The notes beneath the pieces were generated by a model. That model did no database searches, had not been told where the DNA came from, and saw only the letters and a program-made list of their open reading frames with translations. The translations under genes and the position numbers were made by a program. Of a stretch of DNA of 64,000 nucleotides, positions 44,377 to 56,926 are shown in pieces. The DNA is from Papiliotrema nemorosa (Eukaryota; Basidiomycota; Tremellomycetes; Tremellales; Rhynchogastremaceae). Location: NCBI GenBank assembly GCA_032158125.1, contig JASKOT010000001.1, positions 1,054,001-1,118,000 of the forward strand, written 5' to 3'. Position 1 is the stretch's first letter; each line of letters starts with the position of its first letter.

Positions 44377-47300
44377 TCAAGACGTATCCTGCGTACTCAG
44401 CAAAGCACAATGCAAAGAACTCACGGCCAAGATATCCTTCGTTATGGGCTTGGAGGACAGCCAACCTGTCAACGTGCCATTGCCCTTGACCACCTTCTTC
44501 TCTTTAACCCCCTTCTTCCCGCCGCCCAAATCCTTCTTCTTTGCTTTTCCAGGCGTACTCTTTGTACTGCTCTGTGATAATTTCACCGGGGAGGAAGAAA
44601 CCTCTTGCACTTCTTCCACCTCTTTTGTCTCGTGCAACATGTCGGCACCCTTGGGTAGCCGATAAATCCAGTCTTTACTCTTCATCAACTCCAAAAAGTC
44701 CTTCAATAGTGGATCGCCCTCCAATGTCCGCCTCGAGCCAAAGATGACAAGTTTGGATTTAGCTCGAGTAAATGACACATTTATCCTTCGCCAGTCTTTG
44801 AGCAGATCACCAATCTATCATTAGCACCACGCACGCACGGCCATCGTAGCGGTAACTCACATAGCCATTCTCGTTCGACCGGACAAGAGAGATCAAGATA
44901 CATTCTTTATCTCTCCCTTGACTCTTGTCCGCAGTAAGGATCTCCACCTTGGGCAGAGAGGTAAACATCCCAGTGAGAAGCTTGATCTGTTGTCGATACG
45001 GCGTAATGACCGCCAGATCAGTCTGATTTAGGCCACTTTGAGTCATCGCTTCTGCCATCTGAGCCTGTCAGTGACATTACATGCCGTGGTACAATGTCGT
45101 GGTACAATGACTGACCTGGAAGACGAGCTTTGCTTCCGTCTCATTCTGAACCAGATCACCGACTCTGGAGTCGAGACCAGGTACTTGATCGGTATCCACA
45201 AAGACCGCTTTGACCCTATGGCTTTAGCTAAGCCGCACATGAAGGGTCACAAAAAGACTTACCGCTGGTCCATCAAGTCGTGGACCCAGCATGGCCTCTG
45301 ACAGCTTCCGGGCCAGATCTCCGAACACAACTTCTTCTCCAGCTTCAGTCCCCGCGTCGCAACCTGTTCCGAGCCACACTTTAGTCGACCCTCGTAGATC
45401 AACCTGTTGGACAACAACATGATATCCTCGTTCATTCGGTATTGGAACGACAAATCTGTGACTGCTTTCGGATGCGCTTCTGACAAGAGCTTGAAGAGAC
45501 TGATGTCTAGTCCGCCTCGTCTCGCATCGGCGTTGCGGACCTAGTGTGAGCTCTGCACCATGGAAGCAGGAAGCTCACTCACGATTGGTGGCAATTGGAA
45601 GTGATCCCCAACGAGCACGAATCGGTCCGCCATTCTCAACGGACCTAGACACGTAGGCAAGGTAATCTGAGATGCTTCATCGACAATGCAATAGTCAAAC
45701 TTCCGGCGAAAGAATAGCGGACTGCTCGTCAGCTCCATTCAATCCGCACAATCTCTAATCGACTGACTGGTCGACAGACAAGCAGGTAGCAGCGACTACC
45801 GGCGGACTCATCAACCGATTCTCGAGAGCCTCCATGCTGGTGCTGGGAGCAGTATCCAGCGTCATGTGCTGGACGTCTGGATGCACCTTGTCCACATTTC
45901 CCAAGCGCAAAATTCCGAATGAGGCGCCCACCAGCTTGCTCAAAATGGTGTCGACGGCCGAATGGGTGTAACTCGTGAGCAAGACCGTTTTCCCTCTCTC
46001 GACCAGTGCCTTGATAATCTCGGCGATAGTAGTGGTCTTTCCCGTACCAGGCATACCGAGGATCAAGGAGTAGTCTTGGGTGGACATGACAGCCTCCATA
46101 GCTTTCCTTTGATCGGCGTTGAAGTGGGCGGGAATCTCGTTTGGGGTAGGATGTTCGGATAGATCAAAATGTGGCGACTCTTGCTGGACGACCAAACGAC
46201 GAAGATGTACCGCGCCCTTCTCAAAGAACAGACTAGCCAGATTGGCTCGCATCTTCATCAGTCCGCCTGTCATCTCATCCTTGTCGATACGAAATACCAC
46301 CTTGTCTCCGTCAAATGCGTGGCCCCTATGAGCTGTTCTAGCCAGGAGAGCTTCCGTGTCGATCAGGTATGTGACACCGACAGTGATCGTGGTCGGAGTG
46401 AGATCCAGCACAAATCCGCGAGACAGACAGAGTAAGTCGGGCTCGATCGAGATATTGACCGGGTCGCCCTTGGCTATATGTCCAGACAAGAGATTTGCGC
46501 GGGACCTTTGGGTCGCCGCGGGAGTCCGCGCGAAAGTGTAGCTGTGTCGATGGATCTTGGCTAATGACGCCCCCTTGTCGTTCGAGTAAGAGGAAATGAC
46601 CATGTCGCTGAAGCATCTACTGGTCAGTGACTTCCCATGGCTGTACTCGTCGGGCCCACCTTCCGCTCTTTTCGCGCTGAGTGGCGGTCATAGTCCACAG
46701 TTGTGATCGAAATCGGCCCATGTCTTGTTCCTCGACAGTAAGGAGTGTCTCCCACTTGTTGAAAAAGGCGATATCTTTTCCATCCAGATGTCCTGTCTTT
46801 TCTTCGTACAAATCAGCCATCTCATCGTCCTCTGGTGGTGGGACTTTGTCGACCATCTATCGAATCAGCTTATGCCTACTCGCGAGAGGAGGACGACTGA
46901 CCTTTCGGTACAGCATACAGGTATCGACGGCGTAGCAATTCTTGCATTCTCGAGCACTGTCAATTGTTGGCGGTAAAAATGAATCAACTCCGCCCTCGCC
47001 TATCGAGCCTTGAGACGAGACCGCAAAGAGAGGTTCATCATCGAGTGATCGCTGTTTAGCGAGATGATGGGCAAGGTCGTTTCTGGCCATGATCAATGCT
47101 CGGATCTCGTTTGGCCTCGCTTCGACTCGTAGCACAGAGTCGAGCTGGGAGTAGTAGAGCAACCCCGCTGGGATCGGCAGACCTGATTGTAAGCCACCAT
47201 CCCGCTGTCGATGGCTCACCATATCGGTCTTCCATTAGCAGAGTATAGAGCATTGTCTGCGCTCGATGCGACATGACGCCAATAGCGCGTCCCGTTTTTA

Positions 47301-49023
47301 TTTCGAGTGGAGCCACCGATTCCACGCATTCCGCCTGATCCGAGCGACGTATGGACGCTTGCACTGAAGCATCGACTTTCCCCTTGAGACCCCATTTTGG
47401 GGACCAGATATCTTCTTCAATGTCGTGTAGACCGGTGATCGCGAGTAAGGAAGGCTTCTCGCCCGACTGGGAATGCAGGTCTCCATCATCCTGCGATCAG
47501 CAGATGCATCCTTCCGATGCGCACCTTTGGGGTCGCCCCGACCCATTTGTTCCCGAATGTCTGGAAACCCTCGGCAGCCTTCCTGCCTACCTCAAGTCGG
47601 ACATCTTCCACGGCCAGTCCTGTGCCCCATACTTCGAGTCTTCGTTCATCCTTTCGCAGATCCTCGTCAAGGCGCCTTTGTGTCTCCTCCATGGAGAAGT
47701 CTTGCTCAGAGAGTGCACCTTGTAGCAAACCGTGCAAGATTGTGCCGTAAAGCATGGCTTTGGACGAGGGCCCGGCTATCTTGACCAGCGACTGAAGGAT
47801 CGGTTTTCGAGGACATGGCATAGCATTGGCAATGCTTGTCATAGTAAGCATCAGATCTGGGTGATGTATAATGTAGCTGCTGGGATCTTTAAAGGATATG
47901 ACGATGGGCATCGAGCCTCCTTCGGAGCCGACCTGGGTTGAAACGATATTGACAATATCGCCTGGTGGTCAGTCATAACATTCGGCGTACTCATACCGTA
48001 CCTTTCTGAAAAGGCGTGTCTGCCCAGCGCTCTTTCAGATGGACAATGTGGTAGATTTCTGTGTTCCACAGCTTGACCACCAAGGTCTAAATATCAGACC
48101 CGAAAGATATCGTCGGAGGTGGTTCCAAGTACTCACCTTGCCAAAAATCACGCTTCCGTCCATGAGTGGTGAGATTGATGTGATATCCGGAATTATGCCA
48201 TTTGAAAAATGAAGACCTGCAAGGACAAGCTTGACCTTACACCTGATCCAAGGCGTGGGCGTGTATCCCACAGGGGGCGAGGGCACCGGCGGATGCAATA
48301 TGGGATACTTGATCTGTCTATGAGCTGTCAAATCATGCTGCAGAAATGATAGCTCACTGCATGGGGTGGGTTTAGCAGAGCCTGATCATCGAGACCAGCG
48401 ATTTCTGTCAGATCGAAGTCAAACTCAAACAGCTCATCGTTCAAGTCCGGCTTTCTTTCCTGCTCGTTCGAGTCGAACAAATCCGCGAGAGGAGCCATGG
48501 TCACATTGTGTTTGATGGTCGTGGGCGCGTCATACGTATTCTCCCTCTGTGCCTTTGGCGTATGCAGGATATTCTTGACCGGTGACAGGACCTCCCGCTT
48601 CAAAGGCGACAATTTCGGTTTCATAGGTGAAATAGCCGATTTTTCCAATCTAATCTTCTTCTCCCTGACGCCGAGGTTTTCGAGATCCATTATGCCGCTC
48701 TGTCTGATGCTTTGTTGCTGCGATGGCGTCTTCTGAGAAACAATCGGCGAGCTCGGCGCATAATCGAACATCGACGCGTCCAGTCCAGCCATCAGGTCAT
48801 CCAGCAATGCCTGCTCATCGTCTCGACTCCGTTGGCCGATCCTTGGCGGTGGCCGAGGTGGAAGAGATTGATGCGAGGCCGTATAACTGTCTCGAACATC
48901 CCTGCGTGAACTCGTTGGGGCGGAGAGACGCGATCGCTTTGCAGACCGCGTATCGTCAAACGGTAAGACGTGTTTTGGCGCCCTTGTAGGAGTTACTGCC
49001 GCCTGTGACCCGTCGCGACCCAT
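44377..49023 (-). CDS. DNA2: Dna2 helicase-nuclease
   Basis: Thirteen phase-consistent exons give about 1,372 residues: 49023-48358, 48313-48137, 48086-48002, 47961-47525, 47490-47220, 47182-46902, 46856-46660, 46616-45768, 45724-45583, 45540-45263, 45215-45116, 45058-44861, 44814-44377. A disordered N-terminus carries a hydrophobic/acidic patch ([28 protein letters not shown]). The RecB-type nuclease has GKVDAS near 495 and LEIKTGRA near 520. Cysteines of the Fe-S cluster appear in [10 protein letters not shown] near 625. The superfamily 1 helicase has Walker [11 protein letters not shown] near 890, [28 protein letters not shown] and [15 protein letters not shown]. Dna2 trims Okazaki flaps and resects double-strand breaks. 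The tail ([22 protein letters not shown]) is basic. A stop-free 36-nt intron may precede the last four codons; both forms end at the same TGA. Confidence 0.95.
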
Positions 49024-49405
49024 TTGAAGGGCTAGAGACCACTCGTGCTGTCTCTATGATGGACGAAGATGGACAAGCAAGAAAGACAATCACAATGAGC
49101 CTGAATATGTCGAGGGACATGAAATGCAGTCGCGTCGAAAGCCACGGAAGACCAAGCTCACGTGACTCACTTTTTGTAATGGGGATTTACAAACTCACCC
49201 GGATTTCATTAGAAACCAATTTTGTAATACCACTGATAAGCTGGACGAGCACCCTTTGCCGTTCGCGGGGCTCCCTTTGGGCCATGGCGGTCGTTGGATT
49301 GGGAAGAGAGGTGCATAGATCGCTGGCTCTACGAGATCGCATCTCGAGGTATCGGTCAGACGCCTTGCTATAGACTGGCTGAAAGCGTCTTTCAGACTTT
49401 CCAGC
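49024..49405. promoter_or_regulatory. Divergent promoter, DNA2 / Hook-type gene
   Basis: 382 bp between the two starts, presumably holding both promoters. No TATA box or other gene is seen. A run of codons before 49406 in the Hook frame has no conserved sequence. Confidence 0.35.
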
Positions 49406-52400
49406 ATGTCATCGAAGAAGGAGCAGGCGGCTCTTGTGGCTTTCTTCAACTCGTTCAACCCATCACGGCGCTTGACTACCTTCGAACAGCTAAGTGATGG
49501 CAAGATCCTCCTCGAGGTAGGTCATCGTGTGCGGCAGAGCTGATTGAAGGTGATGGGCAAAATGTAAGGGATGCGTCTGTATTCTGTGCTGATGCTAGCG
49601 ATGCTACCCATTTCAAGAGCACTCCAGCGAGAACGGGTCCGAGCTCGAGCTCAAGCTCGAATGATAATTGGGTACTCAAAATGAACACGCTGTCAGTTCA
49701 TGAGGGTCATTTTGCGACTGTCTAATGATGTAGAAAAAGGCTGTACAGGCTTCTGCTCTCTTTCCCTCTGCCTCCGCCGAACCCATCCTCTTTGTCCACA
49801 TCCTCACTTCCAGAGCCAAACTTCACCGCCATGGCCCGTACGCCAATCAATAGAGATGGGCTGGAGGGACTATTACAGGTCGCCAGACTATGTTTGAGCG
49901 CCAGCGTATGGGCGCCGGGGAATGAAAAGGTCATTGCGAAGATTTCAGACCTGGGAGAAGCGCACATGACCCAACTCATGCGAAGCATCGAAGAGGTGAG
50001 CTCCTTGAAGTAGCCTGTGGCCAACCTCCAGGTCATGGCGACCCTGCCGCCCAGGGAGGAGGCTGATAGCTCTGCTTCTTCGCCTGAGAAGCCGTCCCGC
50101 AACATCTCGTGAGAAGGCTGTAATAGCGCGATGCTCAGAGCTCACTTGCAGTCCACCTCCAACAGGTCTACGAGACGAGCGGGACAAGCTGCTACAGGAG
50201 AACGATGAGCTGCGCCAGAAATGCGAAAGTCTGATAGCGCAAGTCGCAGAGATTTCGACCAATTTGGTGAGCTTTTCGGGACTTCATACGTGTTGATGAG
50301 CTCACATTTTCAGGAGGAGGCAACGGCGGAACGCGACGAAGCAGTGACTAGATTCCAGCGGGAAGCAGCGGCCAGTGTGAAGGGACAGAATTCAAACGAG
50401 CTGGAGGATCTCAGAAATGACCTGTAAGTTTTGAAACATCTTCTTCAGTCTTCTGCTTATCGCCTAGACTCAAAGCGGAGGATCATCTCGCTAGGACAGA
50501 GTCTCAGCTCGAGGAGAAAGTAGCGCTTATCGTGGAATTGACCAAACAGGTAAATATCCTCTCGGATCTTGTAGGGTGCTCATTGTAAGGTTGACCATTT
50601 CAAAGTCAAGGCTGCTGAAGCGAGTAAGCTTAAGGATCAAGTCGACGAGTGAGATATGATTTAGCGAATCACCATCTTGAGCAGCCAGGCTAATGCAAGA
50701 TATCGACATGCAGCCGATAAATTGCAAAAGAGTGAAAACGTCATCGAGAAGTACAAGAAAAAGCTGGAGGACTCGGCTGGTTTGCGCCGAGATATCAAAG
50801 TGGGTCGTCTATCCCGTATGCGTGGATCCCTGACACGTCAGAAACTCGAAGATGAGAATGCACGTTTGATAGAAGCCAACTCCACACTGGAGGCGGACAT
50901 CAAGAGGGCAGGTTCATCCAAGACATTGGTGGACGCGTATAAAGACCAAATCGCACAACTTGAGATCCAAGCTCGAACGCAGCAGGATGAGGTGCGTATA
51001 CCTCCCTGCTGAAATTAGCATGTCTTAAGTACAGATCGTTCGATTGCAAGTACAGCTGGAGACAGCTCACGCGGATCTGGACGTGCGGATTCAAACTCAC
51101 GAGAGGGATCTGGAAGAACTCCATCTACATCAAGCCAAAGCTCGAGAGACCGAATTGAGCCGCTCACCGGATTTGAATAAATCCTCTTCGGATGATGAGG
51201 ACGGCATTGGTAACACATCGCTGGGCGATGAGCTCGGAGCAATGTCTTTGAACGGAGTGAGCGAAACAAAAACATCGTAAGTTTGTGATCATCGAGTCAT
51301 AATCTCATCATGAGCTGATAATCAGCTTGAAATTACAGATACGAGCCCTCCAAAGGGAACTGGAGGCGATCAGGGAGATCTCACACATTGGGCAAGCCAC
51401 CGCAGGACTGCAGACTCTGCTACATGATGCCCAGCGAGATAGGGATCGTTACCAAGCAGACTATCTGGAGGCGCATCGGAATGCACCGCGGGCTCAAGCA
51501 ACCCTCGAAAAGCTACGTTCAGGCGGAACAGGCAATAGGTGCGTCTAGTATGCGGCAGTGAGAGAGAACTGATGACAGCTCGATAACACTCTCAGCCGTG
51601 AAACAGAGGTTGGACGAAGTGCTTCAGGAGAATGATGCACTTGCGAAAGCGAAAGTCCAGCTCGAGCACGACGTCGAACAGATAGGACATAACCTAAAAA
51701 CTGCGCAAGTCGATTGTGCGTATAATACAATGTCTCATTCCACTGTCGCCCCTGCTGACGCCTCAGTGAGTCTAGTTGGGCAGGATCAGAAGGCGCAAAT
51801 TGAGGGTGAGTTTTCTAGTGTGCCACGATGTGTTGGGTGCTCATGTGTAGCCATTCGTCTTTCCGTTGCCGACGAAAATAGGGAGTCAACGCTCAAGGTG
51901 GCTGCCCTCAAGGAGGAAATCACTGCTCTGAAGGATAAGGACAGGCTAAACCTGGAGGAGATCAAGCGTCTCCTTGTCGAGAAGGTGGACTTGCAATCTA
52001 CCGGTATCACTCAACGTGAGAAGGCGCTGCAACGAGAACACGAATTTGGGTAAGCCGAATTAAGTTTGGAGGACTCAAGCTCAGCCACAGCGATCTCCGA
52101 GCCTCCCTAGCGAACAGCGGCGCTGCCCCAGAAATTCAAGACAAGCTTATGAGCCTGCACAACCGAAATGAGGAGTTGTCCGAAGAAGTCAAGAACCTTG
52201 AGGGAAAACTTGGCAGGGCCAAAGAGGTGGGTTGGCTCGGGGAGTTTGGCTGACGATTCAGTTCATCCAGAATCAAGACGCTCTATTCCGAGCGGATCAT
52301 GTTAAACCAGTACGCCTGACACTTGCCTCGCACTCCTCAGTCGAAACACTTATATTAGACCGAGGCCGCGTCGAGTGGATCAAACCCTGAGCAAGCGGCT

Positions 52401-52795
52401 CAGATTTCTCAGCTGAGAGCGGAACTTTCGAAGGCGCGGGTGAGCGTCTTCCTATGTCCAATAGACTGATGTTGACCATGCAGCAAGCCACGGCTGCTCT
52501 CGAGCAGCGATACAGGCTGGAACAACAGCTCATGCTCTCTGCGTGGCATGAACTGGGATCACGTACCGTTCGAGATCACATTGGTCAAGCTGGAGTCAGG
52601 AGGCCGATCAGACGGCCTGAACCTACGAGCTGGCTGGGGCGTCAGAGGAAACATGTGAGTGGCATTTGTACAGCTTGCTTTCGACCTGGGCTGATCCTTT
52701 ACAGCAAGAAGAGGCTTCTTTTGTGAGTCATGCGCCGATGCTGATTGACCGGTTTCCTTCCCTTGTGCGACACGCTAATGCTGCAGGTCCGCTGA
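49406..52795 (+). CDS. Hook-family dynein/endosome adaptor
   Basis: About 18 short exons, roughly 850 residues. The N-terminal Hook domain starts at ATG 49406 with KEQAALVAFFNSFNPSRR then TTFEQLSDGKILLE, and continues with NDNWVLKMNTLKRLYRLLLS and GLLQVARLCLSASVWAPGN. A long coiled coil follows (GLRDERDKLLQENDELRQK, VEKYKKKLEDSA-like EKYKKKLEDSAGLRRDIK). The C-terminal cargo part ends RLEQQLMLSAWHELGSRTVR, RPEPTSWLGRQRKH and EEASFVR. In fungi HookA links early endosomes to dynein. Junctions from exon 2 onward agree in phase, but exon 1 (ending at 49516, phase 0) does not join the next exon (DATHFKSTPARTG) in frame by canonical sites; see findings. Several introns are stop-free and 3n long. 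Confidence 0.85.
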
Positions 52796-53308
52796 GGTAT
52801 GCTGTCCCAATTAGCATCCATCCATACTCCTTGTTGTCACTGTGATCACGTTGCCCATGCATATCTTCCATTGGCTCTGGGAGCATCACATGGTCACCCA
52901 CACAGATAGAGGCCAATCGGCGATGACCGCCTGATAGCGATCCCAATGGCTCTGGGCTGCTTCTTTGCCATTTCCCATCCTGTGCTGCATCACGGCACAC
53001 CTGCTCACTCGGCTCATCTCACCCAGTGCAATATCCCAGACCGTCGGGATCTGTTGAAGGTCCTGACCGTGAACAAGCAATCACTCAGTATTCCTATCCA
53101 GACGGTATCTTCCCGCCTCGCTACTTTACTTCCATCTCACCTCCCTTTCTCCCCCTCTACTCGATTGGCTCTACCTGCAGACCACGAGGAGATCCCTTTA
53201 CAGACTGTACGGGGACTAGCTGAACCTTCACCGGAGGAGGAAACGGATAACGAAGCTGCAGACCACTGGAATTGGGGATCAGGTAGAAAGCCAAGACTCG
53301 GCGATAAG
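52796..53308. promoter_or_regulatory. SPX phosphate transporter promoter region
   Basis: 513 bp between the Hook stop and the transporter start. A CACGTT motif at 52847-52852 resembles a weaker binding site of the phosphate regulator Pho4; this is consensus matching only. An open plus-strand frame runs from about 52946 through the transporter ATG, but SPX proteins begin at MKFG, so I treat it as leader. Confidence 0.4.
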
Positions 53309-56300
53309 ATGAAGTTTGGGCAAGTCGAGCAGTCTCATCTTGCATGCTCGATGCTGACGTGTACAGAACGTTGCTAGAGCTGAATAGCAACATAGAATGG
53401 TGGAACTATTATGTTGAGTCAGTTGAATAGTTGGATCTGTGAATCAAGCTGATGACAGCTACGATGCTCTCAAGAAGTTGTTCCCGAGTACACCCCTCGA
53501 CCCATCATACCATTCCATCCAAGAAGAATCTTCCTCTCTTTTACCCACTTCTCGACCTCGAAACAAGTACGCTACTCCGGAACAATTCCGCGGTGCTTTA
53601 GACAAGGAACGTCAAAAGGTCGAAACCTTTTATCGAGCCAAGGAGGATGAATTGCATCGTACCCTGGGTCTTCTTGAGGATGAGGTCTTGTCATCGGAGT
53701 ACCGCGATTTGGGCACAGACGATGTGATTAAAGAAGAGGACGAAGATGAGGATGCGGACGACGATGATGAGGATGGAGCGGAACGGTCCGAGGGGGAAGC
53801 GTTGTTGGCCTCGCCGAAACAAGCTACGGTACCTGCGCCAGCTATGAGACCGAAATATCGACCGAAATCCTCCTTTCTCAATCGACTTGCTCCGAGCTTT
53901 GGAGGAAAACGACGAAAGTCGGTCATGCCTGTGGATGAGGCTGATTTGCTCGAAGCAAACTATCAACCTACCCTGGGCAGAAGAAGCAGTTCGCAGAATA
54001 CAAGTCGGATGTTGGCTTCGGTCAGTACACTCGGCACACCCCAAGATGAGATGTCGTCGCCAAATCTCAAAGCACGAGGCTCGCTCTCGAAACAGAGGTC
54101 TATTGATGTCCTCTCGGACGACCCGGCAAACGGTTCAGGACACGGTCATGATCGGCGAACCTCCATGTCGTCCAATTCTTCGCACGAGCATGACTTTTGG
54201 AATGGGAGGAGAAGACACTTGTCATTGGGTCTGGTGCAGCTTGACGACTCCGACATTCCCTCGGCCGTGCTTAAAGCCATGACGAGAGATTCGCAAGATG
54301 GCAATGGCGACATGGCGGGACGAGCAATCTTCGTCTGGACAGCGAACAACGACTACGCCACAGTGACGCGTATCGGGTTCAAAAAGAGGCTCACCGCTTT
54401 ATGGCTCGAAGCTTATGCTCTGAAGCAATATGTCGATCTCAATTTGACGGCTTTTGAGAAGATCTTGAAGAAGTTTGACAAGAACACCGGTAACAAGGTA
54501 CGTCTCGCCATAACCGATAGCCCCTTCTCGACCCTGCCAGGACATGGCTGATTTCTTTAGCTGAAAAAGCAATACGTCTCGGAGTCAGTCTTAACATCAT
54601 ACCCCTGGAAAGCGTCTTCTCGAGAAGAGCTCGACACCCTCTTGGCGCAGATTCTGTTCCTCTACCGACGGGTTGTCGTGTCAGGAGACGAAGATCTAGC
54701 AAAAGAGCAGCTTCGATCTCAACTTCGAGAAAAAGTGGTGGTCGATCGAGAGACCGTCTGGTCGCATATGGTATCTGGAAAGCGAGATCAAGGGATCTTC
54801 CGGTCAGTCGAACAAGAGGTGGATGTTCCGGATTTCGAGGCGAAAACTCTTGGACGCAAACGTCCTGCTTGGTTGACCACCAAGGGTTTGATCTTTGTCT
54901 TTGCCTTGGCAGTCTTGACTGTCATTGTGCAGGTGCAGCCTTTCAAGAGAGTGGAAGAGAGCAATTGTTTGGCTCTGTTGGTCTTCTGCACGATTCTATG
55001 GGCGACCGAGGTTGGTGTTCTATATCGCGGCGAGATCGTGTCTGACTGATAGGCTATTCCGCTATTCGTCACTTCTTTATCCGTTCCACTCCTTGTGGTG
55101 TTTCTGCGGGTGTTGCGGACATCCGACGAGGCAGATTTGCGGCTGTCGGCTTCTGACGCAACGAAGTGAGTCCCACATGGGGTAGTTCCCGATATGAAGC
55201 TTAAGCGGACAGATACATCTTTTCACAGATGTTCTCGCCGACCATCATGCTCCTCATCGGAGGTTTTACAATTGCTGCAGTACTTTCCAAGACCCGATTG
55301 GACGTCATGACCGCGACTCGGATCCTGAATGCTGCTGGAACCAAGCCCAGCGTTGTTTTACTGGTGCTCATGTTTGTGGCAACTTTTGCCAGCATGTGGA
55401 TATCGAACGTCGCCGCGCCGACATTGTGTTACGCCTTGATCAAGCCGATCACCGATGAGCTACACCCGAAATCTGTCTTTTCAAAGTGCCTTATTGTGAG
55501 TAGTGTGTTGCATGATATCAGCTAATCATCAGATTGCCATTGCGCTCGCGTCCAATATTGGTGGCCAGGCATCCCCGATATCTTCCCCGCAGAATCTCAT
55601 TGCTCTCGGCGCGATGGATCCCCCGATCTCTTGGCTACAATGGTTCGCGATCTCTCTTCCGGTCGCTTCCACCAGTGTCCTCGCCATCTGGGCATTCCTG
55701 CACGTCAATTATCGATGGGAAAGTGATCTCAAGATTCCCAAGATGCGCAAAAACACCGATTCGCTTTCCCGAACTCATTACTTTGTGTTGGGTGTTTCCG
55801 CTTTGACAATCGTTTTGTGGTGTATCGAGAAGAGTGTTGAAGGAACTGTGGGAGATATGGGTATTATCGCCATCATCCCCTTGCTTGCCTTCTTCGGAAC
55901 AGGCATCTTATCCAAGGCGAATTAAATCTCCTCCGTCGGGTATGGGGCTGACCATTGTAGGAGGACTTTCACTCGTTCCACTGGTCGATTGTCTTCCTTG
56001 CCATGGGTGGAATTGCTCTTGGCAAAGCTACCTTGTCTTCGGGTCTGCTCGACGACCTGGATGGGCTGTTGGAGCGTATCGTAGATGGAATGGGATTGTA
56101 CTCCATCCTTGCGGTGTTCTCCGTACTGTCTCTCGTCATTGCTACCTTGTAAGTTGGACACCTCTCTCTGACGGATTGTTGTTCACGGATAGTATCTCGC
56201 ACACCATCGCTGCGGTCTTGCTTGTCCCTATCGCAACGCGGGTCGGCGAATCACTCGACGAACCTCACCCTAGACTGTTGATCATGGTCACTGCATTGAT

Positions 56301-56618
56301 CTGTTCGGCAGGTATGGGTCTGCCCGTATCGGGTTTCCCGAATATGACTGCGTGAGCTTATGTCGATGCGATATGGTCAGAACTGACATCCAGCATCACA
56401 CAGGAGAACAAGCTGGGCCATCGGTTCATTGGAGCGTCAGATTTCCTCAAGAATGGTATTCCAGCTTCAATCATCGCGACTTTCGTGAGTCATGAAAAGG
56501 CATGTGATGAAGTGACTAACGCGATAGATCATAGCGACTATCGGGTACGCGATCATGCGGTGGCTTGGGTAAGTCTAGCCTGTTGAACGTAGGACATAGC
56601 TCATGTTGCAGTCTGTAG
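53309..56618 (+). CDS. SPX-domain low-affinity phosphate transporter (Pho87/90/91 type)
   Basis: Twelve exons give 938 residues. The first coding exon is 11 nt (MKFG), and splicing must use a GC donor (GCAAGT at 53320) to reach LLELNSNIEWWNYYVDYDAL. The SPX domain spans about residues 1-400, with a long acidic/serine insert (EDEDEDADDDDED). SPX domains bind inositol pyrophosphates. From about residue 490 comes an SLC13/DASS-type anion transporter: about 12 hydrophobic helices, with SNVAAPTLCYALIKP, ASNIGGQASPISSPQN and SAGMGLPVSGFPNMTA as the two SNT-like substrate motifs. Exons: 53309-53319, 53367-53417, 53459-54497, 54561-55010, 55053-55165, 55213-55495, 55533-55916, 55961-56148, 56193-56351, 56394-56484, 56528-56568, 56612-56618. 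A second GC donor (GCGAAT) follows 55916. It acts at the plasma or vacuolar membrane; which one is unclear. Confidence 0.93.
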
Positions 56619-56926
56619 AAGGGCAACCGCATCACACATACAAAAGTTACAGAAGGCGACTTCATGCTATCTTAGATGAATCATCATGTCGAACCGTACG
56701 AAGCGGAACACCTTATCCGACGTTGATCAGCATCGCTTTGTGACTGACCTTCTCCGTTTCTTCACATAGCGAACCGATTGGCGTACGCGTTTTTCTCTCG
56801 TGTGGCGGGACACTCTGCATCCAGCTAGTAAACCGACTGTCTACTTTTATTCACATGAGACTCGAGGCCACCGTGTCCAAGACGTGGCGCATGCGAAGAG
56901 GCACTGCATCTCGAGTGGGCCCAAGA
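56619..56926. other. Convergent spacer
   Basis: 308 bp between the transporter stop (+) and the ATG10-like stop (-). No gene or repeat is visible; it is presumed to hold the two 3' UTRs. Confidence 0.35.

Noticed and set aside
45300..45400. Apparent frame switch in DNA2 (a second open frame reading [16 protein letters not shown])
   Set aside because: The main frame stays open and gives the expected [13 protein letters not shown] ... [10 protein letters not shown] order, joining in phase to [12 protein letters not shown]. No frameshift is needed.
52946..53377. 143-codon frame running into the SPX transporter start, as an N-terminal extension
   Set aside because: SPX proteins begin with MKFG, and the ATG at 53309 supplies exactly this. 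The upstream part has no conserved sequence.
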